From NCBI RefSeq assembly GCF_046058945.1, contig NZ_CP175511.1, positions 496,001 through 560,000 on the forward strand: a DNA stretch of 64,000 bases, written 5' to 3'. Made by a program: the position numbers and the translations under genes. Below the pieces are notes generated by a model, which saw only the letters and a program-made list of their open reading frames with translations, was not told the DNA's origin and made no database searches. Source of the DNA: Brochothrix campestris (GTDB taxonomy: Bacteria; Bacillota; Bacilli; Lactobacillales; Listeriaceae). Below are positions 8,402 to 17,632 of this stretch, piece after piece. How positions within the stretch are numbered: position 1 is the stretch's first letter; every line of letters begins with the position of its first letter.

Positions 8402-9949
8402 ATGACAGCATTAGATTTAGTTATCGGAATGGACATTGGAACAACGAGTACAAAGGGTGTCTTATACGATACAGACGGAACAGTAATAGCAACAGCAGAT
8501 ACATTATATCCACTCATTCAAGATCAACCAGATAAAGCAGAGCAAGATCCTGATGAAATTTTAGCAGCAGTTGTAAGCGTTATCTCACGCATCGTTAAAG
8601 ATGCTGGTCCACATAAAGCGCGTATTGCAGGTGTATCATTCTCAAGTGCAATGCACAGCCTGATTGTATTAGATGAAACAGAGCAGTTAGTGACACAGTC
8701 GATTACCTGGGCAGATAACCGTTCGCATCGTTGGGCGCAACATTTAAAAGACAACCTCAATGGGTTAGAAATATATAAACGCACTGGCACACCGATTCAT
8801 CCGATGTCACCGTTAAGTAAATTGTTATGGCTGAAAAATGATGAGCCAGCAGTTTACAAACAAGCTCGTTATTTTATCGGTATTAAAGAATACATTTTCT
8901 TACGTTTATTCAACCGTCGCGTGGTTGATATGTCGATCGCTTCGGCAACTGGTCTATACAATATCCACACCTTAGACTGGGATGAAGAAGTGCTCTCATT
9001 ATTAGCAATTGATGCATCGTATTTATCAGAAGTGGTTGAGACGAATGCAGCGATTAGTGGCTTGGATGCGCGTTATGCTGCAGCAATGGGCTTAGCTGAA
9101 GATATCCCGTTCTTTATCGGTGCTAGCGACGGTGTCTTATCAAACTTAGGCGTTAACGCGATTGATGGTGAAACGTTAGCCTTAACAATTGGAACAAGTG
9201 GCGCTGTCCGAATGGTCGTAAACGAACCACGGGTGGATCCAAAGGGACGCACGTTCTGTTATGCGCTTACGAAAGACCGTTGGGTTATCGGTGGTGCGGT
9301 TAATAATGGTGGTATCGTCTTCCGGTGGGTGCGCGACCAACTTTATCCGTCAGAAACGTTAACAGGTGGCGAACGCTATGATATGTTAACTGAAAAAGCG
9401 AGTCAAATCGCGGCGGGGTCAAACGGCCTTATCTTCCATCCCTTCTTAGGTGGTGAACGTGCACCGTTATGGGATGCAAATGCGAAGGGCTCGTTTATCG
9501 GCTTAACACAAGCGCATACGCGTGATCATATGATTCGAGCGGCACTTGAGGGGATTGTCTTCAACTTATACAGCGTCTTGCTCGTATTAGAAGAAATTGC
9601 ACCGTTGCCAAAACGGATTCATGCGACGGGTGGATTTGCTCGCTCGAGTTTATGGCGCCAGTTACTCGCTGATATTTTTGAACAAGAAGTTGTGATTCCT
9701 GAAAGTTTTGAAAGCTCATGTTTAGGAGCAGCCGTACTCGCGATGGAAGAATTAGGTTTAGTCGCTTCATTAGAAGCCGTGGCACCAATGGTTGGTGTTA
9801 CACACGCTCATATTCCGAACGAGGCTCATTTTGCGGCTTATCGTGAACTGTTTCCAATCTTTGTACGTACGACACGTTTATTACAAACAGAATTCGCAGC
9901 ATTAGCTGATTTTCAACGACACACACATTATAGTTTGGGGGCGGAGTAA
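8402..9949 (+). CDS. gntK: Gluconokinase (FGGY family)
   Basis: 515 aa, the usual length for Firmicute gluconate kinase of the FGGY type. It phosphorylates D-gluconate to 6-phosphogluconate with ATP in the cytosol. The N-terminal phosphate-binding motif GMDIGTTSTKG lies at residues 9-19. The second ATPase-fold half contains GTSGAVR and, near the C-terminus, HATGGFARSSLWRQLLAD, which fits the FGGY C-terminal signature. The gene is followed without a gap by gntP (stop at 9949, next ATG at 9950), so the two are co-transcribed from the cre-controlled promoter. Another FGGY substrate such as xylulose is less likely because of the GntP neighbour and the GntR regulator. Confidence 0.9.
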   Translation: MTALDLVIGMDIGTTSTKGVLYDTDGTVIATADTLYPLIQDQPDKAEQDPDEILAAVVSVISRIVKDAGPHKARIAGVSFSSAMHSLIVLDETEQLVTQSITWADNRSHRWAQHLKDNLNGLEIYKRTGTPIHPMSPLSKLLWLKNDEPAVYKQARYFIGIKEYIFLRLFNRRVVDMSIASATGLYNIHTLDWDEEVLSLLAIDASYLSEVVETNAAISGLDARYAAAMGLAEDIPFFIGASDGVLSNLGVNAIDGETLALTIGTSGAVRMVVNEPRVDPKGRTFCYALTKDRWVIGGAVNNGGIVFRWVRDQLYPSETLTGGERYDMLTEKASQIAAGSNGLIFHPFLGGERAPLWDANAKGSFIGLTQAHTRDHMIRAALEGIVFNLYSVLLVLEEIAPLPKRIHATGGFARSSLWRQLLADIFEQEVVIPESFESSCLGAAVLAMEELGLVASLEAVAPMVGVTHAHIPNEAHFAAYRELFPIFVRTTRLLQTEFAALADFQRHTHYSLGAE

Positions 9950-11299
9950 ATGGAATTAGTCATTGTCGGAATTGGGATTATTGTTTTACTATTACTCATT
10001 ATTCAATTTAAATTGAACACGTTTGTCTCGTTAGTCATTGTTGCAATTGGTGTCGGGATTGCCTTAGGTATTCCGATGAATGAAATTATCGGGGTCGTTG
10101 AAGCGGGGATTGGGAGTCAATTGGGTCACTTAGCACTCGTGTTTGGTTTCGGTGCAGTGCTCGGTAAACTTGTAGCTGATTCAGGTGGTGCTTACCGCAT
10201 CTCCGTTACATTAATTAATAAGTTCGGACGTAAAAAAATCCAGATTGCAGTACTCATTGCTTCATTCATTATCGGTATTGCACTCTTCTTTGAAGTTGGT
10301 TTAGTATTATTAATTCCAATTATCTTCACAATTGCGAGTGAATTAGGTATTTCAATCTTATACCTTGGTATTCCAATGGCAGCGGCCTTATCGGTGACAC
10401 ATGGTTTCTTACCACCGCATCCAGCCCCAACAGCGATTGCTTTAATTTACAAAGCAAACATCGGCATGGTGTTGCTATACGGGATGATTATTGCAATTCC
10501 AACGGCTTTAATCGCAGGTCCTTTATATACTAAATTCGCCAAAAAAATTGTGCCAGATGCCTTTGCCCGTACAGGTAACATTACGGCCTTAGGTGAACAA
10601 AAGAAATTTGAATTAGACGAAACACCAGGTTTTGGAATTAGTACATTAACAGCGTTATTCCCTGTTATTTTAATGGCGATTGCGACTGTTTACCAATTGC
10701 TAAAAGACTCACTCAACTTTAGCAGCCATGTAAAAGTTGATGAAGCGATTGCCTTTGTGGGAACACCCGGAATGGCGATGTTACTATCATTGCTCTTTGC
10801 GATATATAGCATGGGAATAGCGCGTAAGATTCCAATGAAAGAACTGATGAACTCAATGTCGAAAGCGATTCAACAAATCGCGATGATGTTACTGATTATC
10901 GGTGGTGGTGGTGCCTTTAAACAAGTCCTTGTTGATGGTGGCGTCGGCGACTACGTTGCAAAAATGTTTACTGATTCAAGTTTATCACCGATTATTTTAG
11001 CGTGGTTGATTGCAGCGGTCTTACGTATTTGTTTAGGATCAGCAACGGTAGCAGCCTTAACAGCAGCCGGTTTAGTGGTGCCATTAATGGCAGCAACAGG
11101 AACAAACCCAGCGTTGATGGTAATTGCAACTGGTGCGGGGAGCTTAATTGCTTCACACGTTAACGATGCTGGTTTCTGGATGTTTAAAGAATATTTCAAC
11201 CTCTCAATTAAAGAGACATTCGCGACATGGACAGCACTGGAAACAGTCATTGCAGTTGTCGGTTTAGGCGGGGCGTTAGCACTGAACTTAATCGTTTAA
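9950..11299 (+). CDS. gntP: Gluconate permease, GntP family
   Basis: 449 aa, very hydrophobic, with about 12 to 14 membrane segments. It is a proton-coupled importer of gluconate in the cytoplasmic membrane. Family-typical stretches are visible: HGFLPPHPAPTAIA near residue 150, and GSATVAALTAAGLV with SHVNDAGFW in the C-terminal third. The start codon abuts the gntK stop codon, implying translational coupling. Together with gntK it supplies 6-phosphogluconate to the pentose phosphate pathway. Confidence 0.9.
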   Translation: MELVIVGIGIIVLLLLIIQFKLNTFVSLVIVAIGVGIALGIPMNEIIGVVEAGIGSQLGHLALVFGFGAVLGKLVADSGGAYRISVTLINKFGRKKIQIAVLIASFIIGIALFFEVGLVLLIPIIFTIASELGISILYLGIPMAAALSVTHGFLPPHPAPTAIALIYKANIGMVLLYGMIIAIPTALIAGPLYTKFAKKIVPDAFARTGNITALGEQKKFELDETPGFGISTLTALFPVILMAIATVYQLLKDSLNFSSHVKVDEAIAFVGTPGMAMLLSLLFAIYSMGIARKIPMKELMNSMSKAIQQIAMMLLIIGGGGAFKQVLVDGGVGDYVAKMFTDSSLSPIILAWLIAAVLRICLGSATVAALTAAGLVVPLMAATGTNPALMVIATGAGSLIASHVNDAGFWMFKEYFNLSIKETFATWTALETVIAVVGLGGALALNLIV

Positions 11300-11304
11300 T
11301 ACTA

Positions 11305-11350
11305 AAAGTGAAAGCAACCCGTTATAACTGTAGAAATTGGAACTGTAGAA
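11305..11350 (+). repeat. Partial copy of the dispersed 120-bp intergenic element
   Basis: The stretch after the gntP stop contains AAAGTGAAAGCAACCCGTTA then ACTGTAGAAATTGGAACT, matching the first third of the element at 23915-24063. The rest of the element is absent; the sequence runs instead into the gntP terminator. Confidence 0.7.
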
Positions 11351-11364
11351 ACAAGCAACTTGGA

Positions 11365-11404
11365 AGACAAACGCGACAGTAGCCGTTGCGTTTGTCTTTT
11401 TTTG
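11365..11404 (+). terminator. Intrinsic terminator of the gntKP operon
   Basis: Stem AGACAAACGCGAC (from 11365) pairing with GTTGCGTTTGTCT, a 7-base loop, then a T run. Confidence 0.85.
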
Positions 11405-11447
11405 TTCAAATGCCACGCGGCAAACGAATAAAGAAACAGGCAATTCT

Positions 11448-11476
11448 TTGCAACTAACAATAACTCACGCTATCAT
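11448..11476 (+). promoter_or_regulatory. Predicted promoter of the DUF72 gene
   Basis: TTGCAA (11448-11453), 17-base spacer, TATCAT (11471-11476). Confidence 0.5.
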
Positions 11477-11512
11477 AAGGTGAAGGCATTTTTAAGTAGG
11501 AGTGACAACATT

Positions 11513-12358
11513 ATGGTGAAAATTGGCTTAAGTGGTTGGTCTGACCATCCGCTGTTGTATCAAGGCACTAAAAAACAACAACTTGAAGACTATGCTTCTT
11601 ATTTTTCAGTTGTTGAACTCGATAGTTCATTTTATGCCATTCCCCGTCAAACGACAGTGGCACAATGGGTCAAGCGGACGTTGCCGGGGTTTGAATTTAT
11701 CGTTAAAGCTAATCGAGTGATGACCCTACATAGCGTAAATGGTGTGGAAATGGTTGATAACAAAGAGCAACAACAGCTATTTGCTCAATTCATTGATAGC
11801 TTCAGTCCATTAATTGAAGCAGGTAAATTAGCGTTTGTTTTGTTGCAGTTTCCACCTTATTTTAGTTGTAATCCGGCCAATATTGCCTATTTAAAACAGA
11901 TTCGAGCGTGGTTACCCGTTGATGCGGCCGTCGAATTTAGACATCGCAGTTGGTATGATGAACGTTTTCAAACCGATTTATGGCATTTTTTAACCGAGCA
12001 GAACTATATTCATACGATGGTTGACCAACCACAGGTCGGTGAAAGGACAGTGCCGTTTGTCAAGCAGACGACAGCAGCCAAAAAATTCATGCGCCTCCAC
12101 GGTCGTAATCAGGCGGGGTGGATTCAGGCGAAGCAAACGGATGGGGATGGTTGGCGTGATGTCCGTACGCTTTATTGTTACAATGAAGTTGAGTTAGCGG
12201 AATTAGCCGTCCAATTAGGAACGCCTTCAGCAGCAACCTATGTCATCTTTAATAATAATGCTGGTGGCGATGCTGCAGCGAATGGCATAGCGTTACAAAG
12301 CCGTTTTAAAAGCAGTGAACAGCTGTTAGAAACGAGACAGTTAGGACTATTTGATTGA
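11513..12358 (+). CDS. DUF72 family protein (YecE-like)
   Basis: 281 aa, soluble TIM-barrel-like family of unknown biochemical function. Visible family marks are GLSGWSDHP near the N-terminus, VVELDSSFYAIP, FRHRSWY around the middle, and FNNNAGGDAAANG near the C-terminus. I chose ATG 11513 because AGGAG lies nine bases upstream; the frame also opens at 11480 without a good ribosome site. It is followed 30 bases later by a phosphatase gene on the same strand, so the two may be co-transcribed. Confidence 0.8.
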   Translation: MVKIGLSGWSDHPLLYQGTKKQQLEDYASYFSVVELDSSFYAIPRQTTVAQWVKRTLPGFEFIVKANRVMTLHSVNGVEMVDNKEQQQLFAQFIDSFSPLIEAGKLAFVLLQFPPYFSCNPANIAYLKQIRAWLPVDAAVEFRHRSWYDERFQTDLWHFLTEQNYIHTMVDQPQVGERTVPFVKQTTAAKKFMRLHGRNQAGWIQAKQTDGDGWRDVRTLYCYNEVELAELAVQLGTPSAATYVIFNNNAGGDAAANGIALQSRFKSSEQLLETRQLGLFD

Positions 12359-12388
12359 ATACATTAGAACTAGAGGAGAGCTGACAAA

Positions 12389-13186
12389 ATGAAGATGAAG
12401 ATGAATTTGCACAATCCGTTTATTAAACTTGAAGGTGCGGTTAACGTGAGGGATTTAGGTAATTATGTGACCACTGAAAATCGCGTAACGAAATCGAATC
12501 GCCTGATCCGTGGAGCAGCCTTAAACGATATTACAGCGGCAGATAAAGCCAAAATATATGATGAATTAAATATTCGTCAAGTGATTGATTTTAGAACATT
12601 AGCCGAAATTGCAGAACTACCCAATCAACGAATTGAAGGCGTAGTGGATACGAACATCGCGGTCATGTCCGATTTAGGACATGGTGCGAGCCTTGCTGAT
12701 ATAATCGCTGAAGTTTCGAAGGCACCAACTTCAAATGCCTTTTTGATGGAAATTAACCGTCGCTTAGTGATAGAAGAAACAGCACAAGCGGGTTACCGTC
12801 AATTTATGCAAGGCTTATTAGCAACACCTGATTCAGCGACTTATTGGCATTGTGCGGCAGGTAAAGATCGGACTGGGTTTGGCGCAGCGTTAATTTTAAA
12901 AACGTTGGCAGTCGATAACAAGACGATTTTACGTGATTATTTATTGAGTAACCCTGGTCGTGCGGAAGAAAACAAACGGAAGTTAGCTGAAATAAGCGCG
13001 AGTATGCCACTAGAACCAGCAGTTTATCAAGCGATTAAACGAGGACTAGAAGTAAATGGTCATTATATTTTAAATGCGCTCCAAACAATTGATGATAACT
13101 ATGGTTCAACGACAGACTATTTACATGAAGTGATTGGTTTCTCAGAGAACGACATTAACGATTTTAAGCAAATATACCTCAAATAA
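12389..13186 (+). CDS. Tyrosine phosphatase / dual-specificity phosphatase family protein
   Basis: 265 aa with the CX5R signature HCAAGKDRTG (nucleophile Cys155), the P-loop of the protein-tyrosine phosphatase superfamily. N-terminal NVRDLGNYVT and IDFRTLAEIAELPN are typical of the bacterial Y_phosphatase3 group, whose members can also hydrolyse phosphoinositides or phosphoserine. There is no signal peptide, so it probably acts in the cytosol unless exported by another route. The ribosome site GAGGAG precedes ATG 12389. The substrate cannot be read from sequence. Confidence 0.85.
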   Translation: MKMKMNLHNPFIKLEGAVNVRDLGNYVTTENRVTKSNRLIRGAALNDITAADKAKIYDELNIRQVIDFRTLAEIAELPNQRIEGVVDTNIAVMSDLGHGASLADIIAEVSKAPTSNAFLMEINRRLVIEETAQAGYRQFMQGLLATPDSATYWHCAAGKDRTGFGAALILKTLAVDNKTILRDYLLSNPGRAEENKRKLAEISASMPLEPAVYQAIKRGLEVNGHYILNALQTIDDNYGSTTDYLHEVIGFSENDINDFKQIYLK

Positions 13187-13210
13187 AAAAAACGCCGAAG
13201 GGCGTTTTTT
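13187..13210 (+). terminator. Intrinsic terminator
   Basis: Stem AAAACGCC/GGCGTTTT with a short loop and a long T run immediately after the phosphatase stop. Confidence 0.85.
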
Positions 13211-13225
13211 TATTTAAGGTATATT

Positions 13226-13360
13226 CTCCGCTTTTATTTTTCCAGCTGTTTCAGCCAGAACTGAGGAAATTTCACTCCCTCACTTGCCGACGGTAAATAA
13301 TCGGCAAATCGGTAGTTCCAATTTCGACAGTTCTAACGAGCTGACTCCGCTTTTATTTTT
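13226..13360 (-). repeat. Dispersed 120-bp structured intergenic element, copy B
   Basis: Read on the minus strand, this matches the element at 23915-24063 over about 120 bases. It has three nested inverted repeats: outer CAGTTCT/AGAACTG (13328-13334 with 13257-13263), middle AATTTC/GAAATT (13320-13325 with 13266-13271) and inner TTGCCGA/TCGGCAA (13284-13290 with 13301-13307). A 16-base direct repeat, CTCCGCTTTTATTTTT on the plus strand, flanks the core at 13226 and 13345. The element begins inside the last codons of the small membrane protein gene on the minus strand. Confidence 0.8.
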
Positions 13361-13587
13361 GAGCGTTGACGTTTAAGCGTGCTATAGCATAAGCGCTGAT
13401 TAAAGCCTAACGCAAAGGTGAAAATGAGGCAGCCAGCAATGAGGCGAGCCAATGTTATCCAGTGAGCAGTAGTAATGAGGGCTGTAATGAGCCAATCACT
13501 TAGATAAAAACCGATGACACTAATGCAAATAAAAATAGTTAATTGGATTAAGAATCTTAAAAAGATTGATGAATGTTGTGGCGTCAT
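13333..13587 (-). CDS. Small membrane protein of unknown function
   Basis: 84 aa with two predicted membrane helices (about residues 9-33 and 36-60), then a basic tail rich in Arg and Lys. A strong AAGGAGG ribosome site lies upstream of the ATG on the minus strand, which supports a real gene. The last codons and the stop lie inside the dispersed 120-bp element, so the C-terminus KAESAR is probably donated by that repeat. I do not recognise the family. Confidence 0.6.
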   Translation of the reverse strand: MTPQHSSIFLRFLIQLTIFICISVIGFYLSDWLITALITTAHWITLARLIAGCLIFTFALGFNQRLCYSTLKRQRSKIKAESAR

Positions 13588-13918
13588 AATAAGCGCCTCC
13601 TTACGAGATTAGTTGGTGGAGAGGGTGCGACTATGTATTCATTAAGTCGTTGTAGTTAGATAATGTATTAGTTTGGTTCGATGCGTGATAGCGATGGTCA
13701 TTAAAACAACGCATCAATCCGCGATTAGGAACATTGCTAATTATAGGCTTAAATTAAAATAAAACAATATTCTTTTTGAGAACAATGAGAGCTTTCTCAT
13801 CTCATTTTAATCTTAATAAAGCAACTGTAACGAAAAGCCTAGCAGATTGCCTCGTGTCGGACTACTTTTTTGCTATAATGTAAGAGTATTGAAATTTAAC
13901 GGAGAAGAGGCGACGGTT
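13588..13918. other. Intergenic region between divergent genes
   Basis: 331 bases without a gene. It holds a TATAAT box at 13874-13879 ahead of the 5'-nucleotidase-like gene, an inverted repeat GATGCGT...ACGCATC around 13680-13716, and a weak hairpin near 13787-13800. I see no riboswitch or RNA gene. Confidence 0.5.
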
Positions 13919-15268
13919 ATGGAATTGAAACTCTATCATACGAATGACATTCATAGTCATTTGGAAAACTGGCCTAAAATCCATCGGTTTCTAACGGCTA
14001 AAAAAAAGGAAGCAAGCCCAGCGCTGTTTTTTGATATTGGTGATTTTATTGATCGTGTGCACCCACTAACAGATGCGACAGCAGGCCAGGCAAACGTGAG
14101 GTTACTTAATACCATCCCGTATGATGCCGTCACAATTGGCAATAATGAAGGCACCACCTTGACGAAAGGAGCGTTGCAAAAATTATATGCAACTTTCAGT
14201 GGCGACGTTATTTGCGCCAATCTGACCGATGACTTAGGAACCTTTCAACCATTTGTTATTTATGAACGTGGTACTGAAAAAGTTGCAGTGATCGCCTTAA
14301 CGGTTATTTTTGCCCAATTTTATGAGCTGTTACAGTGGGAAACAACCGATCCCTTCGTGGCATTAGAGGCTGTTCTACCACAGTTACCGTCGGATGTGAG
14401 TGCGATTGTTCTCATGTCGCATCTTGGTTTGCCGGTTGATGAACAACTGGCTGAACAGTTTCCGCAACTGACTGTGATTTTAGGATCACACACCCATCAT
14501 CTCTTACAAGCGGGTAAGCTTATTAATGGAGTATTGTTGGGAGCCTGTGGTCGCTACGGTGAATACATTGGCGAGGTGACGCTTAATATCGTTGGCCGAA
14601 CGGTTATTCACAAAGAAGCGCAGGTTCATCTAGTCGCGACGTTAGCGGCAAGCCCAGCTGATCATTTGCAAACGGAAGCTTTTTTCAACGAAGGAAAACA
14701 GTTGCTCAATCAAACGGTCGCCATTTTAGATGCGCCATTGTCATATAGCTGGTATGAAGAGAGCCCACTCTCGCAATATGTGAATGAAATTGTCTGTGAG
14801 GCAACTGGTGCAGATAGTTTCTTAGTGAATGCGGGCATCTATTTAACCGCACTACCACAAGGACGTGTAACGCGTTTTGACATGCACCAATGTTTACCAC
14901 ATCCATTGAATCCGTTTATGTTACATTTAACAGGGAATCAACTGCTGTTCTTGGCCCGCCAAATTCGTGAAAAAGCAACCGACTTACGTGATCATCCACT
15001 GAAAGGATATGGTTTTCGTGGCCAAATATTTGGACAAGTGTTGTTGCCACGTATTAGTTATGACACAAATGATTTCGTTTTGTGGGATAATAAACCACTC
15101 AAACGTGATAAAATATATAAGATAGTCACAACGGATACCTTCATTTTTTCACCGTTATTTCGTGTGATAAGAGAGCTGTCGTTTTCGTTAGAAAGTGACT
15201 TGTTTATTCGTAATTTAGTCGAACAGAAATTAACCAATGAAACGAGGGACTACGATGTTAATGATTAA
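13919..15268 (+). CDS. 5'-nucleotidase / 2',3'-cyclic phosphodiesterase-like metallophosphoesterase (YunD-like)
   Basis: 449 aa. The N-terminal metallophosphoesterase domain has HTNDIHSHLENW (metal ligands), FDIGDFID, GNNEG, LMSHLG and GSHTHH, the five blocks of this family. The C-terminal half resembles the 5'-nucleotidase substrate-binding domain. Unlike secreted UshA proteins it has no signal peptide, as in the Bacillus YunD group. I chose ATG 13919 because the frame's earlier start at 13847 lies upstream of a TATAAT box at 13874 and lacks a ribosome site. Overlap with the next gene shows an operon with the yutD- and yutF-like genes. Confidence 0.85.
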   Translation: MELKLYHTNDIHSHLENWPKIHRFLTAKKKEASPALFFDIGDFIDRVHPLTDATAGQANVRLLNTIPYDAVTIGNNEGTTLTKGALQKLYATFSGDVICANLTDDLGTFQPFVIYERGTEKVAVIALTVIFAQFYELLQWETTDPFVALEAVLPQLPSDVSAIVLMSHLGLPVDEQLAEQFPQLTVILGSHTHHLLQAGKLINGVLLGACGRYGEYIGEVTLNIVGRTVIHKEAQVHLVATLAASPADHLQTEAFFNEGKQLLNQTVAILDAPLSYSWYEESPLSQYVNEIVCEATGADSFLVNAGIYLTALPQGRVTRFDMHQCLPHPLNPFMLHLTGNQLLFLARQIREKATDLRDHPLKGYGFRGQIFGQVLLPRISYDTNDFVLWDNKPLKRDKIYKIVTTDTFIFSPLFRVIRELSFSLESDLFIRNLVEQKLTNETRDYDVND

Positions 15269-15647
15269 TGGTCAACCTTACGAAGTCGTGCGCGACTATC
15301 GTGAAGGCTTTCAAGAAGAAATGTTTTTAGAACGATACAGTGAAGTATTAAAAAAATATGATTACATTGTTGGTGATTGGGGTTACGAAAAACTACGTCT
15401 TAAAGGTTTTTTTGAGGATAACAATAAAAAGGCGAACTTTGATGCCCGAATTAGTACATTGAACGATTACTTATATGAGTATTGTAACTTTGGCTGTGCT
15501 CACTTTGTGTTGAAGAAATTACCGATGTCGATGGCACCGGCAGAGCCAACAATTCCAGCAGAAGTAACCGAACCAGTGACAGAAACAGTAATACCAACGT
15601 CAAGCGTTAATCAAGAAGGCGAGGCGGTAACAAATGAAACAATATAA
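15255..15647 (+). CDS. yutD: YutD-like DUF1027 protein
   Basis: 130 aa. The first ~95 residues contain YEVVRDYREGFQEEMFLERY and FNFGCAHFVLKKL-like segments (here YCNFGCAHFVLKKLP), typical of the small YutD family of unknown function. The remaining ~35 residues are a Pro/Thr/Glu-rich tail. Start ATG 15255 is preferred because GAGGG sits just upstream. It overlaps the preceding gene by 14 bases and the following HAD gene by 14 bases, so translation is probably coupled. Confidence 0.75.
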   Translation: MLMINGQPYEVVRDYREGFQEEMFLERYSEVLKKYDYIVGDWGYEKLRLKGFFEDNNKKANFDARISTLNDYLYEYCNFGCAHFVLKKLPMSMAPAEPTIPAEVTEPVTETVIPTSSVNQEGEAVTNETI

Positions 15648-16416
15648 AGCTTACTTATTTGATTTAGATGGTACCATCTATCATGGACAACAACCGATTC
15701 CAGCAGCGGTTGCGTTTATCCAACGATTGGCTTCTTTGAAAATCCCTTATCTTTTTGTTACCAACAATTCAACCCGTTCGCCAGAACAGGTCGCACAACG
15801 CTTACAAGCGATGAACGTGCCCGCGTTGGCAACTGATATTGTGACATCATCACAAGCAACGGTGCATTACTTGCAAACACACAACATTGGCAAGCAAGTC
15901 TATGCGATTGGGCAATCAGGCTTGACCGATGAGCTCGCCGCCGCTGGCTATGAACAAACGTTGGCACAACCTGATGCGGTTGTGATTGGACTAGATCCGG
16001 CCGTGACTTATCAAGAACTTGCGCATGCAACGCAGGCGATTGCCGCAGGAGCCGTCTTTATTTCGACTAATCCCGATAAAGCAGTACCACTCGAAGGTGG
16101 TTTAATGCCGGGAAATGGAGCATTAACAGCCTTTGTGGCAACGGCAACAGCGCAGGAACCGATTTTTATCGGCAAACCGTATCCGACCTTAATGGCCTTG
16201 GCATTAGACCGTTTACAGCTCTCAAAAGAAGAGGTTGTAATGGTCGGTGATAATTACTTAACCGATATTTTGGTCGGTATTAATTATGGCATTGATACGC
16301 TCTTAACATTAACAGGTTATACACAACGTGAGGATTTAGCAGCGGTAGCAGCGCAACCAACGTATATTGTGGAGTCACTAGCCGATTGGGCGGGTGTCGA
16401 TGAGACAGTCAATTAA
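15634..16416 (+). CDS. yutF: HAD-superfamily IIA phosphatase (NagD/YutF-like)
   Basis: 260 aa. HAD motif I FDLDGTIYHG is at residues 9-18, motif II is FVTNNSTR, and motif IV is VMVGDNYLTDI near residue 205. This arrangement marks the NagD/p-nitrophenyl phosphatase subgroup, which dephosphorylates small phosphometabolites in the cytosol. The substrate is unknown. It is third in a tight chain after the yunD- and yutD-like genes and overlaps the MFS gene downstream. Confidence 0.85.
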   Translation: MKQYKAYLFDLDGTIYHGQQPIPAAVAFIQRLASLKIPYLFVTNNSTRSPEQVAQRLQAMNVPALATDIVTSSQATVHYLQTHNIGKQVYAIGQSGLTDELAAAGYEQTLAQPDAVVIGLDPAVTYQELAHATQAIAAGAVFISTNPDKAVPLEGGLMPGNGALTAFVATATAQEPIFIGKPYPTLMALALDRLQLSKEEVVMVGDNYLTDILVGINYGIDTLLTLTGYTQREDLAAVAAQPTYIVESLADWAGVDETVN

Positions 16417-17629
16417 GCGTCAACCAAAGTCGTATTTATTGCTGTTTGCCATATTTATTTTGGCGATGAATTTACGGGCACCGATTACCTTATTAGGACC
16501 ATTAACGAATGAAATTAAGCTTGATTTAAACATGTCTGCCACGGTAGCAGGTTTAATTACGACCTTACCCGTATTAGCCTTCGCAGCTATTTCACCATTT
16601 ATTTCGCGAATTGGCAACCGGTTCGGGATGAAAAATGTGCTATTTTCAGCCGTGCTTTTTTTATTCTTAGCGAGCGTGGCGCGCTTACTTGGAGGAACGA
16701 CGCTCTTTTTAGTGGGGACCTTTTTTGTTGGGTTGGCCATTGCGTTTGCCAACGTCTTGCTACCCGCGTTAATTAAGATGGATTTTCCGTTACGCATCGG
16801 TTATATGACCGGTCTTTATACGCTGTTTATGAACATGACGGCAGCGATAGCGAGTGGTACAAGTGTCCCACTATCAAGTGGTTTAGGCATTGGTTGGCGT
16901 GCGACTACTGGCATTTGGGCAGTCATTGCCTTCGTCGCCATCATTCTCTGGATGCCGCAACTGCGCAAACAACCTCGAGAAAGTGTCGCTTCGAGTTTAC
17001 ACACACAGCCGACAGTCACCAAAGTGAACATGTGGTGCAACCCGATTGCTTGGGCCGTGACGATTTTCTTTGGAATTCAATCGTTGTCGTTTTATAGTAT
17101 GGTGGCTTGGTTACCGACGATGCTCAGCAATACCGGTATGTCACCAACAACAGCAGGATGGGTCTTGTTCACCGTCCAAATGGCGCAGTTGCCAGCCTCG
17201 TTTGGTGTGGCGCTGTTATCGGATCGTTTGAAAAACCAACGCAGTCTCGTGCTCGTTGGTGGGGCAACCTTTTTCATCGGTTTTGGTGGGCTGCTTTACA
17301 CGTTAGCTACGGCTGATTTCCGCTTTATTTGGCTCGCTGCCATCGCTCTTGGCATCGCTGGTGGTTTAACCTTTGGCCTATCAATGATGTTTTATAACTT
17401 GAAAACAGAGACCGTACGTGAAGCGTCTGATCTATCAGGCATGTCTCAGGCTGTCGGTTATTTATTCGCCGCGATGGGTCCAACCTTCTTTGGCCTGCTT
17501 CATGATGTAACAGGCTCATGGCTCACGACCGTTTACGTCTTAATTGCGACTATTTTTGTGATTGTCGCCTTTGGTTTATTTGCCTCACAAAATAAAAAAG
17601 TGAGCTTTTATGCGAATAGAAGGAGGTAA
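16400..17629 (+). CDS. MFS transporter, CynX/NimT-like
   Basis: 409 aa with about 12 membrane segments. The N-terminal stretch NLRAPITLLGPL followed by a helix ending in RIGNRFG is typical of the cyanate/nitroimidazole (CynX/NimT) branch of the major facilitator superfamily. Substrates of this branch are poorly defined and are usually small anions or drugs. Start ATG 16400 follows a GGGCGGG stretch; a GTG six bases earlier is possible. It overlaps the end of the yutF-like gene, so it belongs to the same transcription unit. Confidence 0.8.
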   Translation: MRQSIKRQPKSYLLLFAIFILAMNLRAPITLLGPLTNEIKLDLNMSATVAGLITTLPVLAFAAISPFISRIGNRFGMKNVLFSAVLFLFLASVARLLGGTTLFLVGTFFVGLAIAFANVLLPALIKMDFPLRIGYMTGLYTLFMNMTAAIASGTSVPLSSGLGIGWRATTGIWAVIAFVAIILWMPQLRKQPRESVASSLHTQPTVTKVNMWCNPIAWAVTIFFGIQSLSFYSMVAWLPTMLSNTGMSPTTAGWVLFTVQMAQLPASFGVALLSDRLKNQRSLVLVGGATFFIGFGGLLYTLATADFRFIWLAAIALGIAGGLTFGLSMMFYNLKTETVREASDLSGMSQAVGYLFAAMGPTFFGLLHDVTGSWLTTVYVLIATIFVIVAFGLFASQNKKVSFYANRRR

Positions 17630-17632
17630 GTG

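Noticed and set aside
13847..13918. Extended N-terminus for the YunD-like protein
   Set aside because: The extra codons lie over a TATAAT box and lack a ribosome site, while ATG 13919 begins directly at the conserved domain.
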